64,000 nucleotides of DNA from an uncultured Clostridia bacterium (GCA_937893605.1 CALBGG010000088.1:25234-89233); one strand, 5' to 3'; shown: positions 1 to 9,406, numbered from the stretch's first letter. Made by a program: numbers and translations. Notes: generated by a model not told the origin, from the sequence alone.

Positions 1-1049
1 TGGATACGATGTCGAGCCCCGGCAGAGGAGCATACGCAGCTGCCATGCGCGCAGCCGATAAAGTATATGAGTGCCGCACTTTGGCGTGCAGACTGTTTAA
101 CTTTTCGGAGCCGGAAAACGTAGTTTTTACAATGAACGCCACTTTCGCGCTCAACATTGCGATAAAAACGCTCGCAGGGCACGGTAGTCGAGTCGTCATC
201 TCCGGATATGAGCACAATTCCGTAACCAGGCCGCTGCACGAGATAGGTGCAGAGGTGATTGTTGCTGCAGGTAAGCTCTTTGACCCTGACGATGTCGTGG
301 CCGAATTTGAGGATAAGGTGCCCGGTGCGGATCTTGTCATATGCAACCATGTTTCAAATGTCTTTGGATTTATACAGCCGATATACAAAATATCCTCAAT
401 ATGCAGCCGATACGGCGTACCTCTCATCATAGATGCGTCGCAGTCGGCCGGTATTGAAACTATCGACTGCTGTCGACTCGACGCCGCTTTTATCGCGATG
501 CCTGGGCATAAGGGCTTACTCGGACCTCAGGGAACAGGTATTTTGCTGTGCGGCGAGAGTCCAAAGCCGCTCATGAGCGGCGGAACAGGTTCGGAAAGCC
601 TGATTCAAGCCATGCCGGAGCATCTGCCCGACAGAGCCGAAGCCGGAACGCACAATGTTGTCGGTATAGCCGGACTGTGTGAGGGAATAAAATATGTGCT
701 GAGTAAGGGCGCTGAGAATATCGGAGGCTATGAAGCTCGGCTTTGCCGCGAAACGGCCGAACAGCTCGGCTGTACAGCATCGCTTGAAGTGTTCTCGGGT
801 GAAGCCGGAACTCAAGCTGGCGTGCTGTCCTTCCGGCACAGAACGATAGACTGCGAGGAGTTTTGCGAAAGACTCGGTAAAAACGGCATAGCCGCGCGCT
901 GCGGACTACACTGCGCACCGCTTGCGCATAAAAGTGCGGGCACCGTCGATACAGGCACTGTGCGCATAAGCTTTTCACCATTTATTTCGCGCCGACAGGC
1001 CATGTATGCATGCACGGAGATAGAAAAGATAGCCCGTAGAGAAAATTAA
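1..1049 (+). CDS. Cysteine desulfurase-like PLP aminotransferase (class V), 5' end missing
   Basis: This is a class V PLP-dependent enzyme of the cysteine desulfurase group, which removes sulfur from cysteine for Fe-S or thio-cofactor synthesis. The frame is open from base 3 and the window edge cuts it; from the family I infer about 25 N-terminal residues are missing, so the first ATG at 9 is probably internal. The PLP lysine lies in PGHKGLLGPQGTG, after a DASQ motif. A C-terminal RCGLHCAPLAHK segment carries the likely catalytic cysteine, followed by GTVR, as in the cysteine desulfurase family related to EF2568. It is followed by a 111 bp gap with a promoter, so it belongs to an upstream operon. 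The family is clear; the sulfur acceptor is not. Confidence 0.85.
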   Translation, partial: DTMSSPGRGAYAAAMRAADKVYECRTLACRLFNFSEPENVVFTMNATFALNIAIKTLAGHGSRVVISGYEHNSVTRPLHEIGAEVIVAAGKLFDPDDVVAEFEDKVPGADLVICNHVSNVFGFIQPIYKISSICSRYGVPLIIDASQSAGIETIDCCRLDAAFIAMPGHKGLLGPQGTGILLCGESPKPLMSGGTGSESLIQAMPEHLPDRAEAGTHNVVGIAGLCEGIKYVLSKGAENIGGYEARLCRETAEQLGCTASLEVFSGEAGTQAGVLSFRHRTIDCEEFCERLGKNGIAARCGLHCAPLAHKSAGTVDTGTVRISFSPFISRRQAMYACTEIEKIARREN

Positions 1050-1060
1050 TTAATATTTAA

Positions 1061-1089
1061 TTGCGTTTTGTCCGTATATATTATATAAT
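1061..1089 (+). promoter_or_regulatory. Sigma-A type promoter for the cdaA operon
   Basis: TTGCGT (1061-1066) and a perfect TATAAT (1084-1089) are separated by 17 bp in the gap before cdaA. The start would be near 1096, giving a leader of about 65 nt that contains the hairpin at 1114-1137. This is the only strong promoter I see ahead of the long cdaA-rsgA gene array. Confidence 0.7.
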
Positions 1090-1113
1090 ATAGTGATTAA
1101 AAATACAGCAGTG

Positions 1114-1137
1114 TGCGGACTGCTCACGCAGTCCGCA
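1114..1137 (+). other. Perfect 10-bp hairpin in the cdaA leader
   Basis: TGCGGACTGC (1114-1123) and GCAGTCCGCA (1128-1137) form a perfect stem with a 4-nt loop. No T-run follows, so it is not a standard intrinsic terminator. It lies between the predicted start of transcription and the cdaA ribosome binding site and may be a leader-stabilising or regulatory structure. Confidence 0.5.
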
Positions 1138-1160
1138 GATAAACACGATCGGGGATTATA

Positions 1161-2054
1161 ATGCAGGACTTTTCGAGTTACTTTTTAAGAATACTCAATT
1201 ACCTTTCGACAATTAGCTTTTGGGATATCGTCGATATCCTTATAGTTGCTTTTTTGTTCTATAAGGTGATAGATCTTGTGCGCAAGACAAGCTCATATAA
1301 CCTTGCCAAGGGAATACTTTTGCTGCTAATTGTCTTGTGGCTGTCGGGGCCTTCCGTGTTCAACCTGACTATGATAAATTTCATACTGCGCAAAACTGTT
1401 GAAATAGGCCTTATAGCACTGGTCATAATATTTCAGCCAGAGCTCAGAAAGCTTCTGTCCAGGATGGGCAGCAAGGACTTTTACGGTATATTCTCACCCA
1501 GGGTGCAGACTACGAGCAAGGCCGATGCCGCAATTACGCAGACGGTGCTTGCCTGCGAGCAGATGTCAAAGACCAAGACCGGCGCTCTCATAATATACGA
1601 GCGAAGCGTTAAGCTCAGCGATATTATGACGACAGGTACTATCATTGATGCGGACATAACCTCGGAGCTTTTGAAAAACATCTTTTATCCCAAGGCTCCG
1701 CTGCATGACGGTGCGCTTATTATCCGCAACTTCAGGATAGCTGCTGCGGGCTGTGTGCTTCCGCTTACGTCCAAAACAAATCTCAGCAAGGATCTCGGCA
1801 TGCGTCACCGTGCCGGTATCGGTGCAAGCGAAGTCTCCGATGCGATAACCATCATTGTGTCCGAAGAGACAGGCGGTATATCCGTCGCCGTTGAGGGAAT
1901 GCTCAAGCGAAACCTCTCGGTCTCAATGCTCGAGCAGATTCTGCGAAACGAACTTATAGTTGAAGAAACAAAGAAGAGTACCGCTGTTGAAGTTTTTTCC
2001 CGCTTTTTTGATAAGCATAAGGTGAACAATGATGGAACAGAAAAAAAGAACTAA
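1161..2054 (+). CDS. cdaA: Diadenylate cyclase CdaA
   Basis: Membrane-bound diadenylate cyclase, which condenses two ATP into cyclic di-AMP, a messenger controlling potassium and osmotic balance and cell wall homeostasis. About three hydrophobic helices occupy residues 20-95. The DAC catalytic domain follows, with the two signature motifs DGA (183-185, in LHDGALII) and RHR (215-217, in GMRHRAGIG). At 297 aa it is close to the family's usual 270-290. A GGGGA ribosome binding site precedes ATG 1161. Its end overlaps cdaR by 26 bp, the usual pairing with the regulator. glmM, commonly the third gene of this cluster, is absent downstream. Confidence 0.96.
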   Translation: MQDFSSYFLRILNYLSTISFWDIVDILIVAFLFYKVIDLVRKTSSYNLAKGILLLLIVLWLSGPSVFNLTMINFILRKTVEIGLIALVIIFQPELRKLLSRMGSKDFYGIFSPRVQTTSKADAAITQTVLACEQMSKTKTGALIIYERSVKLSDIMTTGTIIDADITSELLKNIFYPKAPLHDGALIIRNFRIAAAGCVLPLTSKTNLSKDLGMRHRAGIGASEVSDAITIIVSEETGGISVAVEGMLKRNLSVSMLEQILRNELIVEETKKSTAVEVFSRFFDKHKVNNDGTEKKN

Positions 2055-3291
2055 CAAGATATACGACAGCAAAATATTTTGGATGGCAGTATCGCTGCTG
2101 TTCTCGCTTCTGATGTGGGTGTATGTCACCAGCCAGGATACGACCGACAGGGACCTCACATTTACGGGAATACCCATTGAATTTCAGGGGCAGGAGGAGC
2201 TGCTGAGCGAGCGCAATCTCTCTATAACCGACGTGAGCGCAGACTCAGTCAGTATTGTTGTAAAGGGAAACCTCAGCACGATAACAAAGCTCAAGGCCTC
2301 CGACATAAAGGCTGTTATCGACGTAAGCAGCATAACCTCGCCCAATAACATGACATGGACGTATAGGCTCGTATTCCCCAGCTATGTCAATGAAAACGAG
2401 ATAAGTGTTGTCCGTAAGAACCCCGACACCATAAACTTCACCGTTATAAAAAACGGCAGCAAGACGATAGATATAAAGGGCAGTTTCGAGGGCGCGATAG
2501 CCGACGGATGTGTGGCCGAAGAGTTCGTTTTTGAACCGAAAACGCTTACGGTCGACGGTCCGGAGGAAATTATAAATAAGATCGACCACGCATGGGTAAC
2601 CTTCGGCAAGGATCAGACTATCGATTCCGTATATATCGAGGAAGCGGAGTTTACTCTGCGCGATAAAAACGACAACGTTATCGACAAGGAAGGGCTGCGC
2701 ATATCCGAGGATACAGTCACTGCGACTCAGCCGATACTGAAAACCAAAGAGGTATCCCTCAAAGTACAGCTCATATCCGGGGGAGGCATAACCGCGAGTG
2801 ACTGTGACGTCAGCATTGATCCGAGCAGCATAAAGATAGCCGGAGATTCCAGAATCATTGACGATATGGACAGCATAGAGCTCGGTACGATAGATCTGTC
2901 CTCATTCAACAGCGGTTATGAGCACACATTTGCCATTGAACTTCCAGAGGGTGTGCAGAATCTGACCGGCGTTTCCGATGCTAAAGTCACAATCGAGATA
3001 AGCGGCACACATACAAAGACGTTTACAACGTCAAATATTGCCTGCAAGGGCGTGACAAGCGGCTATCGTGCCACTATTGATACAAAGGAGATCGAGGTTA
3101 CGCTCCGGGCCCTCAGCCAGGATGTGCTCAATCGTATAAAGTCCGAGGATATAACGGTCATCGCGGATCTGTCCGATTACGGAACAACGACGGGACAGAT
3201 CATCGTCAGCGCCAGGGTTACAGTATCCGGTCATGAAAATGTCGGCGCCGTCGGTGATGTCAAAGTAACTGTTACAATATATAAAGATTAA
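2029..3291 (+). CDS. cdaR: YbbR domain protein CdaR, regulator of CdaA
   Basis: CdaR is the extracytoplasmic partner that modulates CdaA activity at the membrane. One N-terminal membrane segment (residues about 18-35, WMAVSLLFSLLMWVYV) is followed by a long outside region made of repeated YbbR domains, probably four in 420 aa, rich in beta strand and with recurrent short Gly-Ser-Phe segments. The start ATG 2029 lies inside the 3' end of cdaA and has AAGGTG upstream; ATG 2032 is an equally possible start. The 26 bp overlap implies translational coupling with cdaA. Repeat count is an estimate by eye. Confidence 0.92.
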   Translation: MMEQKKRTNKIYDSKIFWMAVSLLFSLLMWVYVTSQDTTDRDLTFTGIPIEFQGQEELLSERNLSITDVSADSVSIVVKGNLSTITKLKASDIKAVIDVSSITSPNNMTWTYRLVFPSYVNENEISVVRKNPDTINFTVIKNGSKTIDIKGSFEGAIADGCVAEEFVFEPKTLTVDGPEEIINKIDHAWVTFGKDQTIDSVYIEEAEFTLRDKNDNVIDKEGLRISEDTVTATQPILKTKEVSLKVQLISGGGITASDCDVSIDPSSIKIAGDSRIIDDMDSIELGTIDLSSFNSGYEHTFAIELPEGVQNLTGVSDAKVTIEISGTHTKTFTTSNIACKGVTSGYRATIDTKEIEVTLRALSQDVLNRIKSEDITVIADLSDYGTTTGQIIVSARVTVSGHENVGAVGDVKVTVTIYKD

Positions 3292-3308
3292 GATGGGGGG
3301 TATTATCA

Positions 3309-3716
3309 ATGACTCAGGATGCAGTCGTCACCAAGGTGCTTCCAAACGGCATGGCTGAGGTAGTTGTATCTCGCGGTACGGCATGCGGAAGCAACTGCGG
3401 AAATTGCGAAAGCTGCGTTTTCCAAAACGAGATTAAAGCATTCGCGAAAAACACTGTCCATGCAAAGCCGGGTGAAAAGGTAGTCATAGAAAGCCTCAGC
3501 TCAAGGATATTCGGCGCGGCGTTTATTGTGTATATCGTACCGATGCTGGTATTCATCATCGGCTATATCGTTGCCGCCTCCTGCGGACTGAGCGAAGGCA
3601 TGAGCGTGCTTTGCAGCTTTTTGGCTTTTTGCGTTGCCGTTGCCTTTATTGTTGTTTATCAGCGGCGCAGCAAGCGCAAAAATCCAATTAAATTTGAGAT
3701 CACACGGCTTCGTTGA
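3309..3716 (+). CDS. SoxR-reducing system RseC/MucC family membrane protein
   Basis: Small redox-type membrane protein of the RseC family. The N-terminal domain has the typical cysteine cluster C-x3-C-x2-C-x2-C (ACGSNCGNCESC, residues about 26-37), and two membrane helices follow (about 68-88 and 93-113), then a basic tail. RseC proteins are associated with electron transfer complexes of the Rnf/Rsx type and SoxR reduction in proteobacteria; in Clostridia the role is unproven. It follows cdaR by 17 bp with a GGGGGG ribosome binding site, and is in the same transcription unit. No rnf gene is visible in the window. Confidence 0.85.
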   Translation: MTQDAVVTKVLPNGMAEVVVSRGTACGSNCGNCESCVFQNEIKAFAKNTVHAKPGEKVVIESLSSRIFGAAFIVYIVPMLVFIIGYIVAASCGLSEGMSVLCSFLAFCVAVAFIVVYQRRSKRKNPIKFEITRLR

Positions 3717-3725
3717 GGTGAGAAA

Positions 3726-4604
3726 ATGATAAAAAGCATGACCGGATACGGCAGCGCCAAGGGCACTGTTGAGGGCATTGAAGTAAGCGTAGAGCTCAAA
3801 AGCGTTAATAACAAATTCCTCGATACGTCAATAAGGATGCCGCGCAGCTTCCTTTTTGCGGAGGAGACTATAAAACAGGCCGTCAGCTCGCACATAAGCC
3901 GCGGCAAGGTGGATGTATTCGTGACCATCGACAGTTCAATGGCTGACGATATGCTCGTCCGGGTAAATGAGCCGCTTCTTAAGGGGTATCTTGACGCGCT
4001 TAACCTTATCTCGGACAAGTATGGCCTTATAAATGATGCAAGCGTCATGGGGGTTAGCCGTCTTCCCGATGTTCTTTCCGTCGAAAAGAAAGAGCTTGAT
4101 GCGGACGCGGTGGCCGAAGGGATGCGAAGGATAGCCGAGCAGGCGCTGTGCGATTTTGACCGTATGCGCATCGTCGAGGGAGAAAAGCTCAAGTCCGATG
4201 TGCTGTCGAAACTTAAAAATATCGAAAATTACGTTTCAGTTATTGAGAAGAACTCTCCGCTTACGGTAAAGGAATATAGAGAGAAGCTCATCGGCAAACT
4301 CAATGAGGTGCTCGGTTCATCGGGCATAGACGAGTCACGCATACTTACTGAGGCTGCGATATTTGCGGACAAGATTGCCGTTGACGAGGAGACTGTACGC
4401 CTGCGCAGTCATATCGCTCAGCTGTGTCAAATGCTTGAGACCGGCTCGCCCATCGGACGAAAGATAGATTTCCTGCTTCAGGAGTTTAACCGCGAGGCAA
4501 ATACGACGGGCTCAAAATGCCAAAACTCATCTATCGCGCATGTCGTTGTCGAGTTAAAGTCCGAGATCGAAAAAATACGCGAACAGATACAGAACATAGA
4601 GTGA
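3726..4604 (+). CDS. YicC/YloC family endoribonuclease
   Basis: YicC-family RNA-binding protein, reported in other bacteria to act as an endoribonuclease. The N-terminus MIKSMTGYG and the motif [15 protein letters not shown] stretch ([11 protein letters not shown], residues about 24-34) are diagnostic, and the C-terminal DUF1732 part ends with the conserved [13 protein letters not shown] region. At 292 aa it is full length. GAGGTGAG precedes ATG 3726. It heads the conserved yloC-remA-gmk-rpoZ-priA-def-fmt-rsmB-rlmN-stp-prkC-rsgA order known from Bacillus. Confidence 0.92.
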   Translation: MIKSMTGYGSAKGTVEGIEVSVELKSVNNKFLDTSIRMPRSFLFAEETIKQAVSSHISRGKVDVFVTIDSSMADDMLVRVNEPLLKGYLDALNLISDKYGLINDASVMGVSRLPDVLSVEKKELDADAVAEGMRRIAEQALCDFDRMRIVEGEKLKSDVLSKLKNIENYVSVIEKNSPLTVKEYREKLIGKLNEVLGSSGIDESRILTEAAIFADKIAVDEETVRLRSHIAQLCQMLETGSPIGRKIDFLLQEFNREANTTGSKCQNSSIAHVVVELKSEIEKIREQIQNIE

Positions 4605-4611
4605 GGCCGTT

Positions 4612-4872
4612 ATGACGCTCATAAACATCGGATTCGGTAACATGGTCGGCGCCGAGCGCGTTATAGCCATGGTAAGTCCTGAGTCGGCGCCGATAAAGCG
4701 AATGATCCAGGATGCGAGAGACAGAGGACTTTTAATAGACGCCTCCTTCGGCAGAAGCACGAAGGCGGCTTTGATCATGGACAGCGGAAACGTTATCCTA
4801 TCAGCGCTCACGCCGGAGATATTGGCGGCGCGAATGTCAAACAAAAATGAGGAAGGTGCAGCAAATGGCTAA
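4612..4872 (+). CDS. remA: RemA family DNA-binding regulator (DUF370)
   Basis: Small DNA-binding protein of the RemA family. In Bacillus subtilis RemA activates matrix and osmoprotection genes and forms a ring that DNA wraps around. The signature stretches [23 protein letters not shown] and [12 protein letters not shown] are all present within 86 aa. It sits between yicC and gmk as in Bacillus, and its last 8 bp overlap the gmk start. Family certain; its target genes here are unknown. Confidence 0.93.
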   Translation: MTLINIGFGNMVGAERVIAMVSPESAPIKRMIQDARDRGLLIDASFGRSTKAALIMDSGNVILSALTPEILAARMSNKNEEGAANG

Positions 4873-5470
4873 TCAGAGAGGAAAGCTTATAGTAATATCA
4901 GGACCGTCCGGAGCGGGGAAGAGCACCGTCGTTTTCAAGGCTCTTGAGGGGCGTGACGATGTATGCTTCTCGGTTTCAGCGACTACGAGGAAGCCCCGTC
5001 CCGGCGAGGTTGACGGCAAGGAGTACTTCTTTGTTGACCTCGACCGGTTCCGCGAGATGGTCGCGAACGATGAATTTCTCGAGCACGCCGAGTATGTCGC
5101 AAACTCCTATGGCACACCCAGGGCATATGTTGAGAAAAAGCTCAATGAGGGCATGAACGTTTTGCTCGATATCGAGGTTCAGGGAGCTCTCCAGGTGCAT
5201 CAAAAAATGCCCGAGGCCGTTATGGTGTTCATTATCCCCCCCTCCATGGCAGAGCTTGAAAAGCGCCTGCGCAGCAGAGGCACCGACTCCGAGCGCAAGA
5301 TCGAGGCTCGCCTTATGCGTGCGAGAGAGGAATACGCCGCCGCCGATTTTTACGACTATATAATAATAAACGACGATGCCGACAAGGCCGCCAATGAATT
5401 TTCGGCAATAATCACAGCAGAGTACTGTAAATATGACCTTAGAAAAAATTATTTAAGAGAGGTAGACTGA
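4865..5470 (+). CDS. gmk: Guanylate kinase
   Basis: Phosphorylates GMP to GDP with ATP, needed for GTP, dGTP and indirectly the (p)ppGpp pool. The P-loop GPSGAGKST lies at residues about 12-20 and the GMP-binding [17 protein letters not shown] segment follows, both matching the family. I chose ATG 4865 (201 aa) over the longer frame from 4847 because GAGGAAGGTG at 4850-4859 gives a proper ribosome binding site for it. Overlaps remA by 8 bp and is followed 2 bp later by rpoZ. Confidence 0.96.
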   Translation: MANQRGKLIVISGPSGAGKSTVVFKALEGRDDVCFSVSATTRKPRPGEVDGKEYFFVDLDRFREMVANDEFLEHAEYVANSYGTPRAYVEKKLNEGMNVLLDIEVQGALQVHQKMPEAVMVFIIPPSMAELEKRLRSRGTDSERKIEARLMRAREEYAAADFYDYIIINDDADKAANEFSAIITAEYCKYDLRKNYLREVD

Positions 5471-5472
5471 CC

Positions 5473-5664
5473 ATGATGCTTTATCCCCCTGTTGCCGAGC
5501 TTGTGAGCAAGGTAGGCAACCGCTATCAGCTTGTAAATCTTGTTGCAAGAAGAGCTCGCCAGATATCTGCCGCCGCAGAGGAAGAAGGAATAATCCTTGA
5601 TAAGAAGCCCGTTTCCGAGGCGATAGACGAAGTATACACCGGCAAGCTTACCATAGAAAAATAA
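5473..5664 (+). CDS. rpoZ: RNA polymerase omega subunit
   Basis: Omega subunit, which helps fold and assemble beta-prime into RNA polymerase. The 63-aa protein has the family core NRYQLVNLVARRARQI and the later KPVSEAIDEVYTGKL. Two consecutive ATGs (5473, 5476) could start it; GAGAGG lies about 10 bp upstream. It directly follows gmk as in most Firmicutes. coaBC, often next in this cluster, is missing; a weak terminator-like hairpin and then priA follow. Confidence 0.94.
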   Translation: MMLYPPVAELVSKVGNRYQLVNLVARRARQISAAAEEEGIILDKKPVSEAIDEVYTGKLTIEK

Positions 5665-5670
5665 TCTAAC

Positions 5671-5704
5671 AGCGGAGCCGCATCGCTCCGCTTAGTTTTG
5701 CTTA
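5671..5704 (+). terminator. Possible weak intrinsic terminator between rpoZ and priA
   Basis: An 8-bp perfect stem AGCGGAGC/GCTCCGCT (5671-5678 with 5685-5692) with a 6-nt loop is followed by TAGTTTTGCTT. The T-tract is interrupted, so partial termination or attenuation within the operon is more likely than a full stop. Confidence 0.5.
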
Positions 5705-5717
5705 AGGGCGGTGGGAC

Positions 5718-7970
5718 ATGTCTGAAAATCGCATAGCGAAAATAGCGGTCTCCGCTGCAAATTACAGCCTGGACAAGCCTTATGATTATCTGATCCCGGA
5801 CAGCTTGTCCGGCAGAGTAGTCCCGGGAATGCGCGTTACCGTTCCTTTTTCAAGGGGCAACCGCCGCAGTGAGGGAATAGTTCTCGGACTTACTGATAAA
5901 AGTGAATACGAAAAGCTCAAGCCGATTGAGTCATGCCTTGACAAAGAGCCCATGCTCACGCGAGCGCAGTTGAAGCTTGCTCTGTGGATGCACGACAGGC
6001 TGTTCTGCACTGTGTACGAGGCGGTCAGGGTTATTCTTCCGGCCGGCTGCTGGTTTAACGCTGCCGGCGCTCGGCGTGTAAACGACAAGATGTGTGAGAT
6101 GATAGAGCTCACCGTCGACGCAGAGGAAGCCTTCGCTCTTGCGCAGTCAAAACGCAGGAAAGCCCCTGTGCAGGCATCGCTGCTGGAGCTTTTGTGCTCA
6201 ACGGGCAGAGTTTCGGCTCGCGAAGCAATGCATTTTACGGGTGCGACACGTCAGTCTCTAAACGCGCTTATAAATGCAGGACTCGTGGTATCGGAGCAAA
6301 AGGAAGTCTTCCGCCGTCCCGAAATTTGGACTGGCGCCCTCAAAGCACTGCCAACTCTCAATCGTGAGCAGAGCACCGCCTACGCCGGACTAAAAAAGCT
6401 GCTGGACAAACCGTATCCCGAGGCAGCACTTTTATGCGGCGTCACGGGAAGCGGAAAGACCTCGGTATATATACGCCTTATAGACGACACGATCAAAAGC
6501 GGCAAATGTGCTATTTTATTAGTTCCCGAGATAGCGCTGACCCCCCAGATGATACGAACATTTTCAGAGTATTTCGGCAACGATGTCGCGATATTGCACA
6601 GCAGCCTCGGAGTAGGAGAGCGCTATGACGAGTGGAAGCGCATAAAAAACGGCGCGGCAAAACTTGCAATCGGTACACGCAGCGCGGTGTTCGCTCCCTT
6701 TGAAAATCTCGGACTCATTATCATTGACGAGGAGCAGGAGGACAGCTACAAATCGGAAAGCTCCCCGCGATATCACGCACGTGATATCGCCAAGTATCGC
6801 TGTGCAAAGACAAATTCACTGCTTCTGCTCGGCTCCGCAACGCCGGATATCGAAAGCCGCTATGCGGCCGAAACCGGTAAGTATAAGCTTTTTGAGCTGC
6901 ATGAGAGATATAACGCCATGCAGCTGCCCACAGTCGAGATCGTAGACATGAAAAGCGAGCTCAAGGCCGGAAACGGCAGCGAGCTTAGCTCCCGACTGCG
7001 TGCCGAGCTTGATGAGAATATCGCACGCGGTGAGCAGAGCATACTGTTCATAAACCGCCGCGGAGCAAATAAGCTCATATGCTGCGGCGACTGCGGATAT
7101 GTCTATAAATGCCCCAATTGCAGCGTTTCGCTGACATATCACAGTGCAAATAAGCGCCTTATGTGCCATTACTGCGGCTATACGCGCAGAGTTGACAGCT
7201 GCTGCCCCGACTGCGGAGGTATGCTTACATTCATAGGTGCTGGTACGCAGCTGGTTGAGGATGAGCTTCGGCAGTTGTATCCGGATACCGGCATCCTGCG
7301 TATGGATACGGATACTGTCAAGGCCGCAGGCAGCCATGATGCTCTGCTCGGTAAATTCAAAAAAGAAAAGATCCCCATAATGGTCGGCACACAGATGGTC
7401 ACCAAGGGGCTTAATTTTGAAAATGTAACGCTCATCGGCGTCATTTCCGCCGATCAGAGCCTTTATTGCGGCGATTACCGCTCGGGCGAGCGGACGTTTT
7501 CGCTCATAACCCAGGTTATCGGGCGCAGCGGAAGGGGCAGTAAGCCCGGTCGAGCAATTATACAGACATTTACGCCGCAAAACGAGCTTATACGCCTCGC
7601 TGCCGCGCAGGACTATGACGGCTTTTATAAAACGGAGCTCAGCCTGCGCAGACTGCAAAACACTCCGCCCTTTGCCGATATCGTTGCGTTAACAGCCTCG
7701 GGCGCTGTGGAAAGCGCTGTGATAAAGTGCTGCGCTGATATATGTACGGTACTGAAGGCATCGATCGGCGCACGATCCGACGTGCGCATACTCGGTCCGG
7801 CTCCGCTGTCGGTAGTCAGGGTAAACAACAGATACAGATACAGAGTAAATATATGCTGTAAGGCCGATAAGCAGCTGCGCGAGCTCGTCTCGTCAGTGCT
7901 TATCCGCTGCGCCGGATCCGGCAAATACAGGGGTGTCAGCGTTTTTGCTGACAACAACCCCTCTGATTAG
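5718..7970 (+). CDS. priA: Primosomal protein N' (replication restart helicase PriA)
   Basis: Superfamily 2 3'-to-5' helicase that recognises stalled forks and reloads the replicative helicase. Domains in order: N-terminal DNA-binding region (about 1-105), helicase lobe 1 with Walker A GVTGSGKTS (241-249) and motif II DEEQ (337-340), an eight-cysteine zinc-binding insert (about 454-500, with CGDCGY, CPNC, CHYCGY and CPDCGG pairs), and lobe 2 with TQMVTKGLNF and QVIGRSGRG. Motif II reads DEEQ rather than the DEEH of E. coli; I believe this occurs in clostridial PriA. Length 750 aa is normal. GGGCGGTGGG precedes ATG 5718. Confidence 0.96.
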   Translation: MSENRIAKIAVSAANYSLDKPYDYLIPDSLSGRVVPGMRVTVPFSRGNRRSEGIVLGLTDKSEYEKLKPIESCLDKEPMLTRAQLKLALWMHDRLFCTVYEAVRVILPAGCWFNAAGARRVNDKMCEMIELTVDAEEAFALAQSKRRKAPVQASLLELLCSTGRVSAREAMHFTGATRQSLNALINAGLVVSEQKEVFRRPEIWTGALKALPTLNREQSTAYAGLKKLLDKPYPEAALLCGVTGSGKTSVYIRLIDDTIKSGKCAILLVPEIALTPQMIRTFSEYFGNDVAILHSSLGVGERYDEWKRIKNGAAKLAIGTRSAVFAPFENLGLIIIDEEQEDSYKSESSPRYHARDIAKYRCAKTNSLLLLGSATPDIESRYAAETGKYKLFELHERYNAMQLPTVEIVDMKSELKAGNGSELSSRLRAELDENIARGEQSILFINRRGANKLICCGDCGYVYKCPNCSVSLTYHSANKRLMCHYCGYTRRVDSCCPDCGGMLTFIGAGTQLVEDELRQLYPDTGILRMDTDTVKAAGSHDALLGKFKKEKIPIMVGTQMVTKGLNFENVTLIGVISADQSLYCGDYRSGERTFSLITQVIGRSGRGSKPGRAIIQTFTPQNELIRLAAAQDYDGFYKTELSLRRLQNTPPFADIVALTASGAVESAVIKCCADICTVLKASIGARSDVRILGPAPLSVVRVNNRYRYRVNICCKADKQLRELVSSVLIRCAGSGKYRGVSVFADNNPSD

Positions 7971-7979
7971 GAGAAGATT

Positions 7980-8483
7980 ATGGCACTCAGACACATAGTT
8001 ACGCAAGAGGATAAGATCCTTCACAAGGTTTGCCGCGAGCAGGTAAAATTCGATGAAAGACTGCACCAGCTTCTTGACGATATGGCCGAAACGCTTGAAA
8101 ACGCAAACGGCGTCGGCCTTGCCGCACCGCAGGTCGGCATACTTCGCCGCGTTGTACTCGTTATCGAGACAAATGTCGAGGCTGAAGAGGATGAGGAAAT
8201 ACTTGAGCTCATAAACCCCGTCATAGTTAAGAGCGAGGGTGAGCAGGTCGGCGCGGAGGGATGCCTGAGCGTTCCCGGCGAGTACGGCATAGTCCGCCGC
8301 CCGTCGTGCGTGACCGTCCGGGCTCAGGACAGATACGGTAAGTGGTTCGAATACACCGGTACGGGGCTGACCGCGAGATGCATCTGCCACGAGCTCGACC
8401 ATCTCGACGGCCATTTGTTTACGGAAAAGGCCGAGCGTATGCTGTCAGAGGAAGAACTCAAGGCGAACAGAAACGAGGATTGA
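7980..8483 (+). CDS. def: Peptide deformylase
   Basis: Removes the formyl group from the N-terminal methionine of new proteins in the cytosol. All three metalloprotease motifs are present: GVGLAAPQ (44-51), EGCLS (93-97, metal-binding Cys) and HELDH (137-141, two His ligands plus catalytic Glu). Length 167 aa fits the compact clostridial type. AGGAGAAG precedes ATG 7980. Stop is 2 bp before fmt, pairing formyl addition and removal in one operon. Confidence 0.97.
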   Translation: MALRHIVTQEDKILHKVCREQVKFDERLHQLLDDMAETLENANGVGLAAPQVGILRRVVLVIETNVEAEEDEEILELINPVIVKSEGEQVGAEGCLSVPGEYGIVRRPSCVTVRAQDRYGKWFEYTGTGLTARCICHELDHLDGHLFTEKAERMLSEEELKANRNED

Positions 8484-8485
8484 GC

Positions 8486-9406
8486 ATGCGCATAGTTTTT
8501 ATGGGCACGCCGGACTTTGCCGCTGCCTCACTTAAAAAACTGATAGATGAAAAATATGATATTGTCGGCGTTTTTACTCAACCGGATAAGCCGCGTGACA
8601 GAGGGATGAAGCTGTCATTCAGCCCGGTCAAGGAACTTGCACTGGAGAACGATCTACCCGTTTATCAGCCTGCAAAGCTGCGCGACGGGACGGCGACCGA
8701 GCTTGTAAAAAGTCTTGATCCCGATATTCTCGTCGTCGTCGCCTATGGCCGCATCCTGCCGGACGATATGCTTAAGGTGCCAAAATACGGTGCGATTAAT
8801 GTTCATGCGTCCCTGCTGCCCAAGTACCGCGGCGCAGCTCCCATCCAGTGGGCTGTGTTAAACGGCGATAAAGTGACTGGAGTTACGACAATGTATCTCG
8901 CTTCGGAAATGGACACCGGCGATATAATCTACACAGCCGAGACCGAGATCGGCGAGTTTGAGACCTCGGGTGAGCTGTTTGACAGGCTTATGCTCATGGG
9001 AGCTGAGCTTTTGGACAAAACACTGCGCGATATCTATGCCGGCACTGCGCCGAGAACACCGCAGGATCACAGTAAGGCAAGCTATGTAAAAATGCTCGAT
9101 AAGAGTTTAAGCCCGATCGACTGGTGCAAGCCACCGCGCGAGATCGTTAAGCATATCTACGGCTTGCAGCCCTGGCCGGTAGCAACGGCAGAGCTGGACG
9201 GCAAGGTATTCAAAATATATTCTGCCGAGTATACTCATACCAAAACCGAAAAAGCTCCCGGCAGCATAGTCAGCGCAGGAAAACAGGGGATAGAGGTTGC
9301 CTGCAAGGATGGTGAAACGATACTTATCACCGAGCTTCAGGCAGCCGGAAAAAAACGAATGAAAGCGTCCGACTATCTGCTCGGACACCCCATAAAGGTG
9401 GATTAA
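8486..9406 (+). CDS. fmt: Methionyl-tRNA formyltransferase
   Basis: Formylates initiator Met-tRNA using 10-formyltetrahydrofolate. The N-terminal formyltransferase domain begins MRIVFMGTPDFA and has the catalytic HASLLPKYRGAAPIQWA signature (residues about 110-126); a C-terminal OB-fold domain follows. The frame is open back to 8342, but that part overlaps def; ATG 8486 is the proper start, giving 306 aa, the usual length. Next gene starts 3 bp after the stop. Confidence 0.96.
   Translation: MRIVFMGTPDFAAASLKKLIDEKYDIVGVFTQPDKPRDRGMKLSFSPVKELALENDLPVYQPAKLRDGTATELVKSLDPDILVVVAYGRILPDDMLKVPKYGAINVHASLLPKYRGAAPIQWAVLNGDKVTGVTTMYLASEMDTGDIIYTAETEIGEFETSGELFDRLMLMGAELLDKTLRDIYAGTAPRTPQDHSKASYVKMLDKSLSPIDWCKPPREIVKHIYGLQPWPVATAELDGKVFKIYSAEYTHTKTEKAPGSIVSAGKQGIEVACKDGETILITELQAAGKKRMKASDYLLGHPIKVD

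Noticed and set aside
6816..7658. Open frame of 280 codons on the minus strand inside priA
   Set aside because: It lies antisense to conserved helicase motifs, has no recognisable domain and results from the codon bias of priA.
8341..8353. GTTCGAAT motif resembling a tRNA T-arm
   Set aside because: It lies inside def with no acceptor stem or anticodon arm; no tRNA gene was found in the window.
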